From NCBI RefSeq assembly GCF_900168065.1, contig NZ_FUZZ01000003.1, positions 186,001 through 250,000 on the forward strand: a stretch of 64,000 nucleotides of DNA, read 5' to 3'. The stretch is from Chitinophaga ginsengisegetis. GTDB taxonomy: Bacteria > Bacteroidota > Bacteroidia > Chitinophagales > Chitinophagaceae. Shown piece by piece: positions 52,319 to 62,334 of the stretch. The translations under genes and the position numbers were made by a program. Position 1 is the first letter of the stretch. Each line of letters starts with the position of its first letter. The notes below the pieces were generated by a model, which did no database searches, was not told where the DNA came from, and was given only the letters and a program-made list of their open reading frames with translations.

Positions 52319-52834
52319 TTATTTCTTGACTCCCAATGATTTCAGGATTTCTTCGCTTTTATCCAGCTTGGGATCAGAAAATATAACGGTGGCGCCTGCA
52401 GCCTTATCCAGTACAAAATCATACATCCTGCCCGCAGAAAGCTTCTGCACCGCATTGTAAATCTTATCCTGAATGGGCTTTACCAGTTCTTCCCTCTTTT
52501 TGAAAAGATCACCTTCGTAACCGAAACGCTTCTTCTGCAAATCCTTTGCCTCTTTTTCCCGGGCTACTATTTCATCCTCCCGTTTACGTTTCAATTCTTC
52601 TGTGAGCATTACCTGTTCTGCCTGGTAAGACTTATACATCTTATCCACTTCCTGGAACTTAGCGTCAATTTCCTTCTGCCATTGCTCCGCAACTGCGTCC
52701 AGCTTTTTCTGTGACTCCTTGTATTCCGGAATGCTTTCCAGGATATATTTTGTATCTATCACGCAATAGCGCTGTGCACTTGCTGCACCGCCCATAGCCA
52801 GCACAATAGCGGCTGTAATAAATAATTTCTTCAT
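52319..52834 (-). CDS. OmpH/Skp-family periplasmic chaperone, copy 2
   Basis: Second Skp-like protein, 171 residues: signal LFITAAIVLAMGGAASAQ, RYCVIDTKYILESIPEYKESQKKL, a long coiled coil with many Lys and Glu, and the C-terminal PIQDKIYNAVQKLSAGRMYDFVLDKAAGATVIFSDPKLDKS. Similar in layout to copy 1 but only weakly alike in sequence, so an old duplication. It is 64 bp downstream of bamA. Confidence 0.9.
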   Translation of the reverse strand: MKKLFITAAIVLAMGGAASAQRYCVIDTKYILESIPEYKESQKKLDAVAEQWQKEIDAKFQEVDKMYKSYQAEQVMLTEELKRKREDEIVAREKEAKDLQKKRFGYEGDLFKKREELVKPIQDKIYNAVQKLSAGRMYDFVLDKAAGATVIFSDPKLDKSEEILKSLGVKK

Positions 52835-52898
52835 GCTACAATAATTTTTCGCAAAACCAAATGACGGTTAAACTTGCAATATATAATTATTTTCCACA

Positions 52899-55655
52899 TT
52901 ATTCTGGTTCAAACCCGAGCATAAATGTAAACTTAGCAGCGTCTTTTAAACCACCACCCGGCTGGAGACGGTCAAACCCGATACCATAGTCAAATCCAAG
53001 CAATCCAAACATCGGCAGGTAGAAACGCATACCAATACCAGCCGAACGGCGTAATCTGAACGGGTTGTACTCATTCAGGTCTTTATAACCGTTGGCTGCT
53101 TCCAGGAAGGCCAAACCAAAGATGGTGGAGCTGGGATTTAAACTGAACGGATACCGCAGTTCCATCACATACTTATTAAATACGGTGAAGCCGGAATAGT
53201 TGGCAGGCTGACCGTTTTCAGGATTGATGCTCGGATCGGAGGTGTAATACACCGGGTAACCTCTCTGGGAGATGATATCACGGTCGTAGATAGCGAAGTT
53301 ACTCAAACCATCACCACCCATTTCAAACCGGCCGAAAGGCGACAGGGTTGTACGGTTGTTGTAACGGCCGATGTAACCAAATTTCGCAGCTACTTTCAAT
53401 ACAAACGTTTTGTTATCGCTACCCATCGGACGGCTCAAAGGCACGTACCACTCTGCGTTAAAGCGGTATTTCTGATATTCAATAAATTTAAACTGCTCAG
53501 AAGCCGGCTCCTTGGAGTAATCCTTGTCGGGATTAAACAGGGAGTATGGCGGCGTATACTGCGCAGATACCATGAAGTTGGAACCACTGCGCGGGAAGAT
53601 CTGCTGATCCACAGAAGAACGGGACAGCGTCAGTTTGATGTTGACGTTGTTGGATGTACCGCTTTCAAACCCGGGAATACCAAAGTAGTTATAGTTCTTC
53701 AGCTTATACTGCTGATAGTTCACGGAATAGATCAGGGTGAAATAGTCATCCGGCCATTTCAGCTGTTTACCCAGTGATACAGAGGCGCCCAGCACTTTAA
53801 AGTGACCATTTGTAGAGGTGGTGGTATCGCCCGGCAGCTTATAATAATCGTTGTATGCGTAAGGGTTCTGGTAACTGCTGTAGAGACTTACAGAAAACTG
53901 GTTCCTTTTTTTACCTCCCAGCCACGGTTCTGTGAAGGAGAAGTTGTAGGAACGGTATGCTTTACCATTGGAAGATACACGTACAGAGAGTTTCTGTCCG
54001 TCGCCGCTTGGCAATGGATCCCAGGTTTCTTTTTTGAAGATATTACGCAGGGAGAAGTTGTTGAAGGTAACACCGAGGGTACCGGTTAAACCGATATAAC
54101 CACCCCAACCGGCTGATAGTTCCAGCTGGTCATTGGCTTTTTCTTCCACGGTATAATCAATATCCACGGTACCATCCTGAACGTTTGGTACGGGGTTCAT
54201 GCCGATCTTTTCCGGGTTGAAGAAGCCGAGATTGGCAATTTCACGGTTGGAACGGATCAGATCCTGGCGGCTGAATTTTTCACCCGGAATGGTACGCAGT
54301 TCACGGCGGATAACGTGTTCGTTGGTTTTTTCGTTACCGGCTATACGTACTTCCTTGATGGTTGCCTGCGGTCCTTCACGTAAACGGATTTCATAATCGA
54401 TGGTATCGCCACGGATGCCGATTTCCACCGGATCAATCTGGAAGAAGAGGTAGCCATAGTCCATGTAGTAGCCGCTGATATCGCCGCCTTCCTGTGACAT
54501 TTGCTTACCGATTCTTTTTTCCAGCAGTTCCAGGTTATAGATATCTCCTTTTTTGATGCCGAGGATACGGGTCAGTACGGAGTCGGAATAACGGGTATTT
54601 CCTTTCCAGGTAATATCACCGAAATAATATTTTTTACCTTCAGAAATCTGCATGTCTACATTCAGATTCTGTGAGTGGGTTTTATAGGTGGTATCTCTTA
54701 CAATCACCGCATCACGATAACCTTTGGAGTTATAGAGCCCGATCACTTTACCTTTATCTTCGAAGTATTTGTTTTCGTTGAATTTGGCAGAGCTGAACAG
54801 TTTAAAGCGGAAATAAGGATCCAGTTTCTCAAATGCGCGGGTAGGCTGCAGGAAGCCATAGGTTTGCCAGAAATCATCCGGCTGGGCCAGGGAATCCACA
54901 TATACGTGTTCCATATCCGGGTGAAGCGTGAAGCGGGAACGTTCTTTGGTTCCTTTCATCTTCTTCTTGATCTTGGAGTCGGCGATGCTTTCGTTACCTA
55001 CTATGTTGATATCCTGGATACGTACTTTACTGCCTTTGGTAACGTTAAAGATCAGGTGTTTGGAGTTTACCTGGCCGGTATCCCCTCTTTCCTCGATTTT
55101 CACGGTAGCATTTCCAAATCCTTTATCTGCATAAAATTTATGTACTACCCCAATTACGTTTTGTTTCAGGGCCTGTGTGATCACATTTCCCTTACGTAAA
55201 CCGGCTTTGGTGGTGATATCGTCTGCTTCTGTTTTTTTGATTCCCCTGAAAACGAAGGAGGACATGCGGGGCATTTCCGTTAATCCTATTTCCAGCCAGA
55301 TCTTATTGTCTTCTATTTTGGTCACATAAATGGTTACATCGGCAAACAGTCTTTGTGACCAGAGGCTCTGAATTGCCTTTGTGAACTGGTCACCGCCCGG
55401 ATAAGTAACCTTATCGCCGACAGTGAGGCCGGAGAGCGACAACAGCAGTGATTTATCCAGGTATTGAGTACCGGCAACGGTGATATCGGCAATTTCGTAC
55501 TGTTGCGGAATACCTGTGTTGATAGGAGAAACGGCCGGCGGATTAGCAGGGGGCTGCGTAGGAGGCACGGTATCTTTTTGCTGAGCGGATACACGAATGC
55601 CTGCACTGCAACATAATGCTATAGCCAGAAGGCCCTTAGGAAATAATTTCTTCAT
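52899..55655 (-). CDS. bamA: BamA outer-membrane assembly factor
   Basis: Omp85-family protein that folds beta-barrels into the outer membrane. ATG 55655 gives the signal KKLFPKGLLAIALCCSAGIRVSAQ; an upstream ATG at 55685 would add ten residues. Several POTRA domains span about residues 60-430 (repeated ITVAGTQYLD, INIVGNESI, VRIAGNEKT). A 16-strand barrel follows with the conserved RGYPVYYTSDP loop near residue 800 and GMRFYLPMFGLLGFDYG at the end. A proline-rich linker precedes POTRA1. It overlaps uppS by 20 bp and precedes two OmpH genes. Confidence 0.93.
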   Translation of the reverse strand: MKKLFPKGLLAIALCCSAGIRVSAQQKDTVPPTQPPANPPAVSPINTGIPQQYEIADITVAGTQYLDKSLLLSLSGLTVGDKVTYPGGDQFTKAIQSLWSQRLFADVTIYVTKIEDNKIWLEIGLTEMPRMSSFVFRGIKKTEADDITTKAGLRKGNVITQALKQNVIGVVHKFYADKGFGNATVKIEERGDTGQVNSKHLIFNVTKGSKVRIQDINIVGNESIADSKIKKKMKGTKERSRFTLHPDMEHVYVDSLAQPDDFWQTYGFLQPTRAFEKLDPYFRFKLFSSAKFNENKYFEDKGKVIGLYNSKGYRDAVIVRDTTYKTHSQNLNVDMQISEGKKYYFGDITWKGNTRYSDSVLTRILGIKKGDIYNLELLEKRIGKQMSQEGGDISGYYMDYGYLFFQIDPVEIGIRGDTIDYEIRLREGPQATIKEVRIAGNEKTNEHVIRRELRTIPGEKFSRQDLIRSNREIANLGFFNPEKIGMNPVPNVQDGTVDIDYTVEEKANDQLELSAGWGGYIGLTGTLGVTFNNFSLRNIFKKETWDPLPSGDGQKLSVRVSSNGKAYRSYNFSFTEPWLGGKKRNQFSVSLYSSYQNPYAYNDYYKLPGDTTTSTNGHFKVLGASVSLGKQLKWPDDYFTLIYSVNYQQYKLKNYNYFGIPGFESGTSNNVNIKLTLSRSSVDQQIFPRSGSNFMVSAQYTPPYSLFNPDKDYSKEPASEQFKFIEYQKYRFNAEWYVPLSRPMGSDNKTFVLKVAAKFGYIGRYNNRTTLSPFGRFEMGGDGLSNFAIYDRDIISQRGYPVYYTSDPSINPENGQPANYSGFTVFNKYVMELRYPFSLNPSSTIFGLAFLEAANGYKDLNEYNPFRLRRSAGIGMRFYLPMFGLLGFDYGIGFDRLQPGGGLKDAAKFTFMLGFEPE

Positions 55656-56397
55656 TCTGCTGAATTTGTTCGCTTGTTTTGCCAAAGCGCCGTTCTCTGG
55701 TTTGGTAATTTAAGATGGCTTGGTAAAGATGTTCATTGCGGAAGTCCGGCCAGCGGGTATCTGTAAAATACAGTTCCGCATAGGCCAGTTGATATAGTAG
55801 GAAGTTACTGATCCTGCATTCTCCACTGGTACGAATCATTAATTCAGGGTCCGGCAGGCCGGCGGTACAGAGATATTTTTCCCATACCTCTGGCGTCACA
55901 GCTACCGGGTCCAGGGCTCCATTTTTCACATCCAGGGCTATTTTCCTGGCTGCATTCACGATTTCCCACCTTGCACTGTAGCTAAGAGCCATAATGAGAT
56001 TGAGGCCGGTATTCTGGCTGGTAAGGGCAATGGCCTCCTCCATTTCCCGCTGGCATTGGGGAGGTAACATTTCCATGTCGCCTATTACGCTCAGCCGGAT
56101 ATTATTTTTTGATAACGTATTCACTTCCATGCGGATAGTGTTTACGAGTAGTTCCATGATGCCATTAACTTCATAAACCGGGCGGTCCCAGTTTTCAGTA
56201 GAAAACGCGTATAGGGTCAGATAACCTATTCCCAGTTCTGCACAGGTGGTCACTATATTACGCACACTTTCTACCCCTTCGTGGTGCCCGTACAGCCTGT
56301 CTTGTCCCCGCTCCTTTGCCCAACGGCCGTTCCCGTCCATAATAATGGCTATATGGCGCGGCAACCGTTGTAAGTCCAATTTTTCCTTCAAGCTCAT
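55636..56397 (-). CDS. uppS: Undecaprenyl diphosphate synthase
   Basis: cis-Prenyltransferase of 253 residues that makes the C55 lipid carrier for peptidoglycan and surface polysaccharide. IAIIMDGNGRWAKERG (catalytic Asp), GHHEGVESVRNIV, LTLYAFSTENW and LMIRTSGECRISNFLLYQLAYAELYFTDTRWPDF match all family motifs. The 3' end overlaps the bamA start. The lipid made here is the carrier used by the Wzx/Wzy locus at the left. Confidence 0.95.
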   Translation of the reverse strand: MSLKEKLDLQRLPRHIAIIMDGNGRWAKERGQDRLYGHHEGVESVRNIVTTCAELGIGYLTLYAFSTENWDRPVYEVNGIMELLVNTIRMEVNTLSKNNIRLSVIGDMEMLPPQCQREMEEAIALTSQNTGLNLIMALSYSARWEIVNAARKIALDVKNGALDPVAVTPEVWEKYLCTAGLPDPELMIRTSGECRISNFLLYQLAYAELYFTDTRWPDFRNEHLYQAILNYQTRERRFGKTSEQIQQNEEIIS

Positions 56398-56617
56398 TTG
56401 TGTCAGGCGTATTATAACAGATTATAACAGATTAACTAAAAGGGTGCAAAGATACAAAAATAGAGTAATGACTTTTTTGGCAAAGCCTAAGAAGTTGTTT
56501 TAACGTAGTTTTAACAGCGAATTCAATACCAGTGGGGATTTTAGCAAATTCGGAGACTTATCATGGCGGTTGGCAGGTACGGAAAGGCCACCCGTAGAAA
56601 GGATTTTTTATTGTAAA

Positions 56618-57484
56618 TTAAAATTTACAGTTGTAAGAAGTGAAAAGAATGCTGATCGTTAATTCGATGGTCACGAACTGATCCTTATCCCGGCTGTTTC
56701 CTCTTTGCCGTCCTATCACCCCGATGGGGCTGCCTTTTACAGACGACCTGTCCTGCAACTGAGCCGCCACCGTGGGCTGGCCGTTGGGAAGCGCAGGGAA
56801 AGCCGCAGGGCCGGCATAAGTAGTGCTTACGTCGTCGAGATAATCCGTTTGGGTGAAGCGGTATAAAGCTTCCAGTCCCACATTTACTTTTTTGGAAATA
56901 TTATATTTAAACCCTCCCCCGATCAGCCAGGCATAGGAAACCAGGCTATAGGGCTTTCGGTCCGGATACAGGGCCGTGCCCTGCCCTTCCGTGCCCAGGG
57001 GCTGTAAAAAATATTTAACCCCGTTCAGATAGGCATACGGGTTATAGTGAAAAATACTGGCGCCCCCCGTCAGATAGGGCGAAAAACGCTCATATAAGCT
57101 GCCCGGTTCAAACCGGAAAAAATTAAAATCCCCCTGGAGCGACAGCTCCCATAAATTAGTATTGAAACTAAGATTCCGGCGGTTCTGGAACTCATTTTTA
57201 TTGTAAACGTCGGAATAGCCAAGTTGCATAAACCGGGCATGAGCACGGAGGCCCACATAGTCGTTCATGTATTTGCGGTAGTAAATCCCAATGGCAGGCT
57301 TCAGGGTGTTTAAAGCCCCCCGGGTGTTCAGGTCCCCGAAATATTGCGCGCCTCCCACGGAAAAACCCAGCTCTCCCACATATTCCAGCTCATTTTGTGC
57401 AGCAGCACGTTCCGCAAACAAACAACCGGCCGACACCAGCCATATAAAAACGATGTATTTGGAATATAGAATAGGTTTCAGCAT
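56618..57484 (-). CDS. DUF6089 outer-membrane beta-barrel protein
   Basis: Predicted outer-membrane protein of 288 residues. Signal VFIWLVSAGCLFAERAAAQ, then ELEYVGELGFSVGGAQYFGDLN, the family's start, alternating barrel strands, and a C-terminus ending FVTIELTISILFTSYNCKF with the terminal aromatic residue. DUF6089 proteins are widespread in Bacteroidota beside BamA and UppS. Function unknown. It is 220 bp upstream of uppS. Confidence 0.87.
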   Translation of the reverse strand: MLKPILYSKYIVFIWLVSAGCLFAERAAAQNELEYVGELGFSVGGAQYFGDLNTRGALNTLKPAIGIYYRKYMNDYVGLRAHARFMQLGYSDVYNKNEFQNRRNLSFNTNLWELSLQGDFNFFRFEPGSLYERFSPYLTGGASIFHYNPYAYLNGVKYFLQPLGTEGQGTALYPDRKPYSLVSYAWLIGGGFKYNISKKVNVGLEALYRFTQTDYLDDVSTTYAGPAAFPALPNGQPTVAAQLQDRSSVKGSPIGVIGRQRGNSRDKDQFVTIELTISILFTSYNCKF

Positions 57485-57640
57485 AAATCAGTTCTACTTA
57501 AACGCTAAAATGCCGGATTTATTTAATGTATGGCTGATGATTATGCTTACTTATTTGGCGTTTGCTTTCCTCACGGGGCATAATTTCTATTACAATCAGC
57601 ATGAAATGTATTTGTAAATGTAACAATATATTTTACATTT

Positions 57641-58531
57641 CTATATTTTAATCGTGTTCCGGGCGTCAATGCCCCAGAGTAATTTATTGCGGAGGGTATG
57701 CAGGAAATTGCTGTCGTCCAGCCGGAGCAGGCTCAGTTTGAACTCTTCTTTTTTCACGGCCAGCTGCACCCGGTTATCGATGGTTTCCATGCGGCTGTCG
57801 AGGGTACAGAGAAACTGATCGCTACGTCCTTCCACTTCAAAGGAAATGATATTGTTGTTGGGAACAATGATAGGCCGTACGTTCAGGTTATGCGGCGCCA
57901 CAGGCGTGATCACAAAGTTGCCGGCGTCGGGGAATACGATGGGGCCGCCGCAGCTCAGGGAATAGCCGGTGGAGCCGGTGGGGGTGGCTACAATTAATCC
58001 ATCGGCCCAGTAGGTGTTCAGGAATTCGCCGTTCAGGTAAGTATGGATCTTTACCATGGCAGAAGTATCCTTTTTATGGATGGTAAACTCGTTGAGGGCG
58101 TAAGGTACATCGCCAAATAAGGGGATGTTGGCATCCAGGTGGAGCAGCGACCGCTGGTCTACCACATACGTGCGGTTCAGCAGTGCCTGTACCAGTGCAT
58201 GGATCTCTTCTTTACCGATGCTGGCCAGGAAGCCGAGGCGGCCAAAGTTGATCCCTATTACGGGAATATTGGTATCGCGTACATAACAAACGGTATCCAG
58301 CAGGGTACCGTCTCCACCGAGGCTCACCAGGAAGTCTATTTTCCCCGGCAGGTCTTCCGCGGAAGAAAACAGCGTTGGTGCGTTATCGAAAGGAATGTGT
58401 TGCTCCAGCGTATGAAAAAAAGGCTCATAGATGATGGCCTCTATCTCTGCCCGCTTTAATTCCTCCAGCAATAGGCGGATGTTTGAAATATCTTCTGTAA
58501 TAAATCCCCTGCTATAAAGTGCTACCTGCAT
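57641..58531 (-). CDS. nadK: NAD kinase
   Basis: ATP-dependent kinase making NADP from NAD, 296 residues. VSLGGDGTLLDTVCY contains the GGDGT nucleotide-binding motif. FGRLGFLASI, the NE/D motif ALNEFTIHK and TPTGSTGYSLSCGGPIVFPD complete the family pattern. Standard length. Gene order here (POTRA-barrel gene, nadK, DUF6089, uppS, bamA) is common in the phylum. Confidence 0.95.
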   Translation of the reverse strand: MQVALYSRGFITEDISNIRLLLEELKRAEIEAIIYEPFFHTLEQHIPFDNAPTLFSSAEDLPGKIDFLVSLGGDGTLLDTVCYVRDTNIPVIGINFGRLGFLASIGKEEIHALVQALLNRTYVVDQRSLLHLDANIPLFGDVPYALNEFTIHKKDTSAMVKIHTYLNGEFLNTYWADGLIVATPTGSTGYSLSCGGPIVFPDAGNFVITPVAPHNLNVRPIIVPNNNIISFEVEGRSDQFLCTLDSRMETIDNRVQLAVKKEEFKLSLLRLDDSNFLHTLRNKLLWGIDARNTIKI

Positions 58532-58566
58532 AATTTTTTAAGCTTTTTACGATCGGCTCTGAAGTG

Positions 58567-59979
58567 CTACATATCCACGCTCGTGTGTAAAAATAGTCCT
58601 TTTTGCCCTAACTGGTTAAAGCTGTATTCGATCCGCAGGCAGGTATCATAGAAGGAAACAATGTCCAGCCCGATGCCGCCGGTATACAGGAAACGGTTAT
58701 TGAGGAAGCTGTCGCCGGGGAATTTGTTATAGGCGTAACCGGCGTCGCCAAAGGCTTTAGCGAAGATGCGCACCGGAACGGTATTAAATTTCTTTGGAAC
58801 AATGGGCAGCTTTACTTTAAAAGAAAGGAGTTCCTGCCGGAGCGTTGATTTGAGAATGGCAAAGCTGGTACCGTCTATCACGTAATATTCCAGTCCGCGC
58901 AGGTAATCATCGCGGTAGCCCAGCGCCTGCTGGTTAATATACGGCTGTTCATTGGAGAGTTTGGCCACACTGCGGATACCCAGTGCTGCAAAGGTTTTGG
59001 GCCGCAGTTGCCAGTACTTGGCCATATTGAGCCGGAAATGAACATCATCCACATCATTGAGGGAGCCTATGCCTTTTTTGCCTACTTCTGCCAGTATCCG
59101 GAATCCTTTGAGGGGATACACCCAGCTATCTGCCTTAATATAAGTAAAACGGTAGGTGATATCTATGAAACGTACGTTGGTGCGGCCTTTCCCCAGGTAG
59201 TTGGGGTTGATGATGGCTACTGAATCCGCTACTTTTTCATAGTTATAATTTACAAATACCTGGTGCCGGGTGTTGATGGCCCGGCGGTAGCTATAGTTAA
59301 GCCCGATGGTGTATACCTGGCGCAGGAAATCATCTTTCCGGAAAAACTGCTGTTTATTATTGCTGGTGCTGTCGTTCACCTCACGGTTACGGTTATAGGA
59401 CGCGATGATACCGAGGCCGTGACGGAAACGTTTATCGATATACGGTATATTATACTGGAGGGCGAAGCGCTGGGTGTAACCGAACTGCAGCGCGGCGTTC
59501 AGCGCATCGTTTCGGCCGGTCAGGTTTTCCTGGGTGCCGCTTACGCCAAGATTGATGCGGCTAAGGCTGTGATTTTTTTCCACCCACCACTGGTTAAAGT
59601 TACGGTCTGCCAGTTTGAAAATGGGATAGGCGAAGGTGTACCAGCGTTCCCATACTTCAAATACCAGGTCGGCTTCGTTACCGGTCCAGTTTTTTACGTT
59701 GGCGGTAACATTGAGGAAGAGGGAGGTATTAAGTAATTGTTTTCTTCTTTCTTCCAGGGTAGCGGAGAGGTCGCGGAGATAGATGGTATCTCCGGGCACG
59801 GTGCTTATTTCCCGGAGAATGATGGACGTCCGGGTTTTCTTATTACCGGAAACGAGGATGTTACGCACTACCAGGTAGCTGGTATCCATTACAGACACAG
59901 ACTGTCCTTCAGCATTTTCCGGTATCACAATTCCCAACAGGCAGACCAGGGCCAGCAGGTAGTAACAGCATCTCAGCAT
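58567..59979 (-). CDS. Second Omp85-like POTRA/barrel protein
   Basis: Outer-membrane protein of 470 residues with signal YYLLALVCLLGIVIPENAEGQ, a single POTRA-like domain (YLVVRNILVSGNKKTRTSIILREI ... LLNTSLFLNVTANVK, residues about 34-105) and a long barrel region. The C-terminus GGIGLDIVSFYDTCLRIEYSFNQLGQKGLFLHTSVDM fits the Omp85/surface-antigen family. It is much shorter than BamA and lacks several POTRA domains. It may assist protein translocation or be a lipoprotein-related barrel. It is next to nadK. Confidence 0.82.
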   Translation of the reverse strand: MLRCCYYLLALVCLLGIVIPENAEGQSVSVMDTSYLVVRNILVSGNKKTRTSIILREISTVPGDTIYLRDLSATLEERRKQLLNTSLFLNVTANVKNWTGNEADLVFEVWERWYTFAYPIFKLADRNFNQWWVEKNHSLSRINLGVSGTQENLTGRNDALNAALQFGYTQRFALQYNIPYIDKRFRHGLGIIASYNRNREVNDSTSNNKQQFFRKDDFLRQVYTIGLNYSYRRAINTRHQVFVNYNYEKVADSVAIINPNYLGKGRTNVRFIDITYRFTYIKADSWVYPLKGFRILAEVGKKGIGSLNDVDDVHFRLNMAKYWQLRPKTFAALGIRSVAKLSNEQPYINQQALGYRDDYLRGLEYYVIDGTSFAILKSTLRQELLSFKVKLPIVPKKFNTVPVRIFAKAFGDAGYAYNKFPGDSFLNNRFLYTGGIGLDIVSFYDTCLRIEYSFNQLGQKGLFLHTSVDM

Positions 59980-60060
59980 GTAGGTCCTTAAAGCATTTTA
60001 AAAGTTGACAATAGCCAAATATAACAAAAACCAATGGCGGAAATTGTCTTTCTGAGGATT

Positions 60061-60720
60061 TTACATACCGATATAATTCATCAGCAGGTCGTAGTTTTTC
60101 TTCAGCAATTCTTCTTCCGGCTCTTCTGCAAAAATGTATTTGATTACATAGTTGAAGCGTTCGAAAGTGGCTACCAGACCTTGCAGTTCCTGCCGGTTTG
60201 TTTTCAGTACCACTTCGAGTTTGCCGGTAACGGGGTTGGTGATGGTGTTTACGCTCAGGAGGGTCACATCATTTGATTCAGCGATACGGGCAATTTCGCT
60301 GAGGGCGTAATCGCGCGGATCTACTTCAAACGCGATGATACCACCGGGTTCCTTCACCCCGTTATATCTTGCTAAAGCTGCCAGCAGGTTATCTTTGGTA
60401 ATAATACCGAGGTATTCATTTTCCTTGGTTACTACCGGGAGGGCAGACAATTTAAAGTCGTAAAAAAGTTTGAGTGCTTCAAATAGATGAGCGTATTCCA
60501 TGACAGCCGGGCGGGTACTGCTGTACTCCATAGATTCCAGGGGTACATCCGGATCTTCGAGATCCATGATATCGTCTTCTTCCACCAGGGCCAGGTATTT
60601 GCTATCTACAACCATTGGGAGCTGCGTAAGATGATACTCGTTCATCAGGCGCAGTGCCTTTGTTCCTGAATCCGAGGGATGCAGAACAGGTACTGAAGAT
60701 ATGAGTTCTCTGGCGATCAT
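60061..60720 (-). CDS. Two-CBS-domain protein
   Basis: Cytoplasmic regulator-type protein of 219 residues. Two CBS domains span residues about 5-60 (SVPVLHPSDSGTKALRLMNEYHLTQLPMVVDSKYLALVEEDDIMD) and 75-125 (FYDFKLSALPVVTKENEYLGIITKDNLLAALA). An ACT-like C-terminal domain follows (GGIIAFEVDPRDYALSEIARIAESNDVTLLS). CBS pairs bind adenosyl ligands and tell energy state; the partner is unknown. It is upstream of the POTRA-barrel gene and nadK. Confidence 0.87.
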   Translation of the reverse strand: MIARELISSVPVLHPSDSGTKALRLMNEYHLTQLPMVVDSKYLALVEEDDIMDLEDPDVPLESMEYSSTRPAVMEYAHLFEALKLFYDFKLSALPVVTKENEYLGIITKDNLLAALARYNGVKEPGGIIAFEVDPRDYALSEIARIAESNDVTLLSVNTITNPVTGKLEVVLKTNRQELQGLVATFERFNYVIKYIFAEEPEEELLKKNYDLLMNYIGM

Positions 60721-60837
60721 GTTAGCGTATTCTGATACAATAATAGTAAAGAATATGCCAACAGAAAAAGAAATTACATGTACGCGAAATCACTGCACCT
60801 GTTGGTACAGTTACCAGGATGCCGGGAAAGTGCCGGT

Positions 60838-61620
60838 TTAACTGGCAGGTTGAAACTTCAGTTTCTCCAGGAAAGCGTGCAGAATTTTGTTGAATTCTTC
60901 CGGCACCTCCATCATGGGAGCGTGTCCGCATTTATCAATAAACTGCAGTTCAGAATTAGGTATCAGCTTTTTAAATTCTTCGCCTACCATAGGAGGAGTA
61001 ACGGTATCGTTCTGGCCCCAGATCAGTAAGGTTGGTTGTTGGATATCTTTCAGTTCATCTCCCAGGTTGTGGCGGATGGCTGATTTTGCCAGTGTGATGA
61101 TCTTGATCACTTTCAGGCGGTTGTTCACTATCTCAAACATTTCGTCTACCAGTTCTTTGGTAGCTATTTTCGGATCATAGAAAGTAAGTTCTGCTTTTTT
61201 GCGGATGTATTCATAGTCGCCGCGTTTAGGATAGGTTTCACCCATTCCATTTTCGAACAAGCCGGAGCTGCCGGTAAGGATCAGGGATTTTACGGGTGCT
61301 TCAGGGTGTTTTAACAGGTATACGATGGCTACGTGACCTCCCAGTGAATTGCCCAGCAGGTGTACATTTTTGTATCCCCTGGCTTCAATAAACTTGTGCA
61401 CATATTTGGCCAGTCCGCCTACCGATGTTTCCAGGATGTTTAAATCGTACAGGGGTAACATCGGAATCACAACCTTGTTATACTGCCGGAAATATTCGAT
61501 CATGTGCGAGAAATTGCTCAAAGCACCAAAAAGTCCATGCAATAATACCAGTGGTTCTCCTTCTCCTTCTTCTATAAAATTAAACTTACCCTGTGTTTTG
61601 ATTTCGTAATCCATTGCCAA
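60838..61620 (-). CDS. Alpha/beta-hydrolase
   Basis: Alpha/beta-hydrolase-fold protein of 260 residues. LVLLHGLFGALSN (oxyanion hole), LGNSLGGHVAIVY (nucleophile Ser), LLIWGQNDTVTPP (Asp) and KCGHAPMMEVPEEF (His) give the full triad. No signal peptide is seen, so it acts in the cytoplasm. Substrate unknown. Confidence 0.9.
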   Translation of the reverse strand: MAMDYEIKTQGKFNFIEEGEGEPLVLLHGLFGALSNFSHMIEYFRQYNKVVIPMLPLYDLNILETSVGGLAKYVHKFIEARGYKNVHLLGNSLGGHVAIVYLLKHPEAPVKSLILTGSSGLFENGMGETYPKRGDYEYIRKKAELTFYDPKIATKELVDEMFEIVNNRLKVIKIITLAKSAIRHNLGDELKDIQQPTLLIWGQNDTVTPPMVGEEFKKLIPNSELQFIDKCGHAPMMEVPEEFNKILHAFLEKLKFQPAS

Positions 61621-61685
61621 ATCTTGAAAGTCAATTTTACGCTAAAATAATTCTTTTTATTAATCTAAATAATCTTTGGAACGAG

Positions 61686-62228
61686 TTATCCAGGTTGAAT
61701 ATGCCGGGCTGCCTGCTCAAAAAAAGATTGTAACTCGGTGAACATATTCTTAAAAACCGGGATCACACTTCCTATATGATCCAATACCCACGGGCCAATA
61801 TTCTCAATATAAGGATATACCACAGATTGCAGCTTTGTTTCAGGACTCAGCCAGTATACCTGGTTGGCCATCCACAGCACTACACTATAAATTATTATAA
61901 ATATAACGCTATACAACAGTATTCCGCCCAGTTTATTCAGCCAGCCCAACATTACCAGCTCTACCAACTTCTGCAGCGCCCCGGCTCCCAACCTCACGAG
62001 TAATATTACTCCCAGGAAAAGGCACACAAAGCAGATCACAGGTACCCAGCGGGAATGCATTTCCCAGTGTTCCTGTACATATAAGGCGGTAATTGCTGTT
62101 AGTTTCAGGGCTGCCGCTAATCCCAATACGGCGGCTACCAAAGAAAATAAGGCTACTATCAAACCCCGGGTGTAGCCCCGGTAGATGGCAAAAACCATGA
62201 TGATAGCAAAAATAATGTCTATAGGCAT
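61686..62228 (-). CDS. CvpA-family membrane protein
   Basis: Four-helix membrane protein of 180 residues, beginning PIDIIFAIIMVFAIYRGYTRGLIVALFSLVAAVLG, the CvpA pattern with GY-x-RG-x-I, then WVPVICFVCLFLGVILLV and LGGILLYSVIFIIIYSVVLWM. CvpA proteins affect envelope permeability and colicin V export in Enterobacteria. Role here is unknown. Confidence 0.87.
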   Translation of the reverse strand: MPIDIIFAIIMVFAIYRGYTRGLIVALFSLVAAVLGLAAALKLTAITALYVQEHWEMHSRWVPVICFVCLFLGVILLVRLGAGALQKLVELVMLGWLNKLGGILLYSVIFIIIYSVVLWMANQVYWLSPETKLQSVVYPYIENIGPWVLDHIGSVIPVFKNMFTELQSFFEQAARHIQPG

Positions 62229-62334
62229 GATAGAAATATAGGGAATCTGGTATTTAACTACCTGATTTTTTAGTTTCCGGGAGATGTTTACCTGCCCGGC
62301 TACCGCTCTTCAACCAGTTAAATACCAGACAGCA

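Noticed and set aside
54675-55199. 174-residue plus-strand ORF
   Set aside because: Antisense to BamA POTRA domains.
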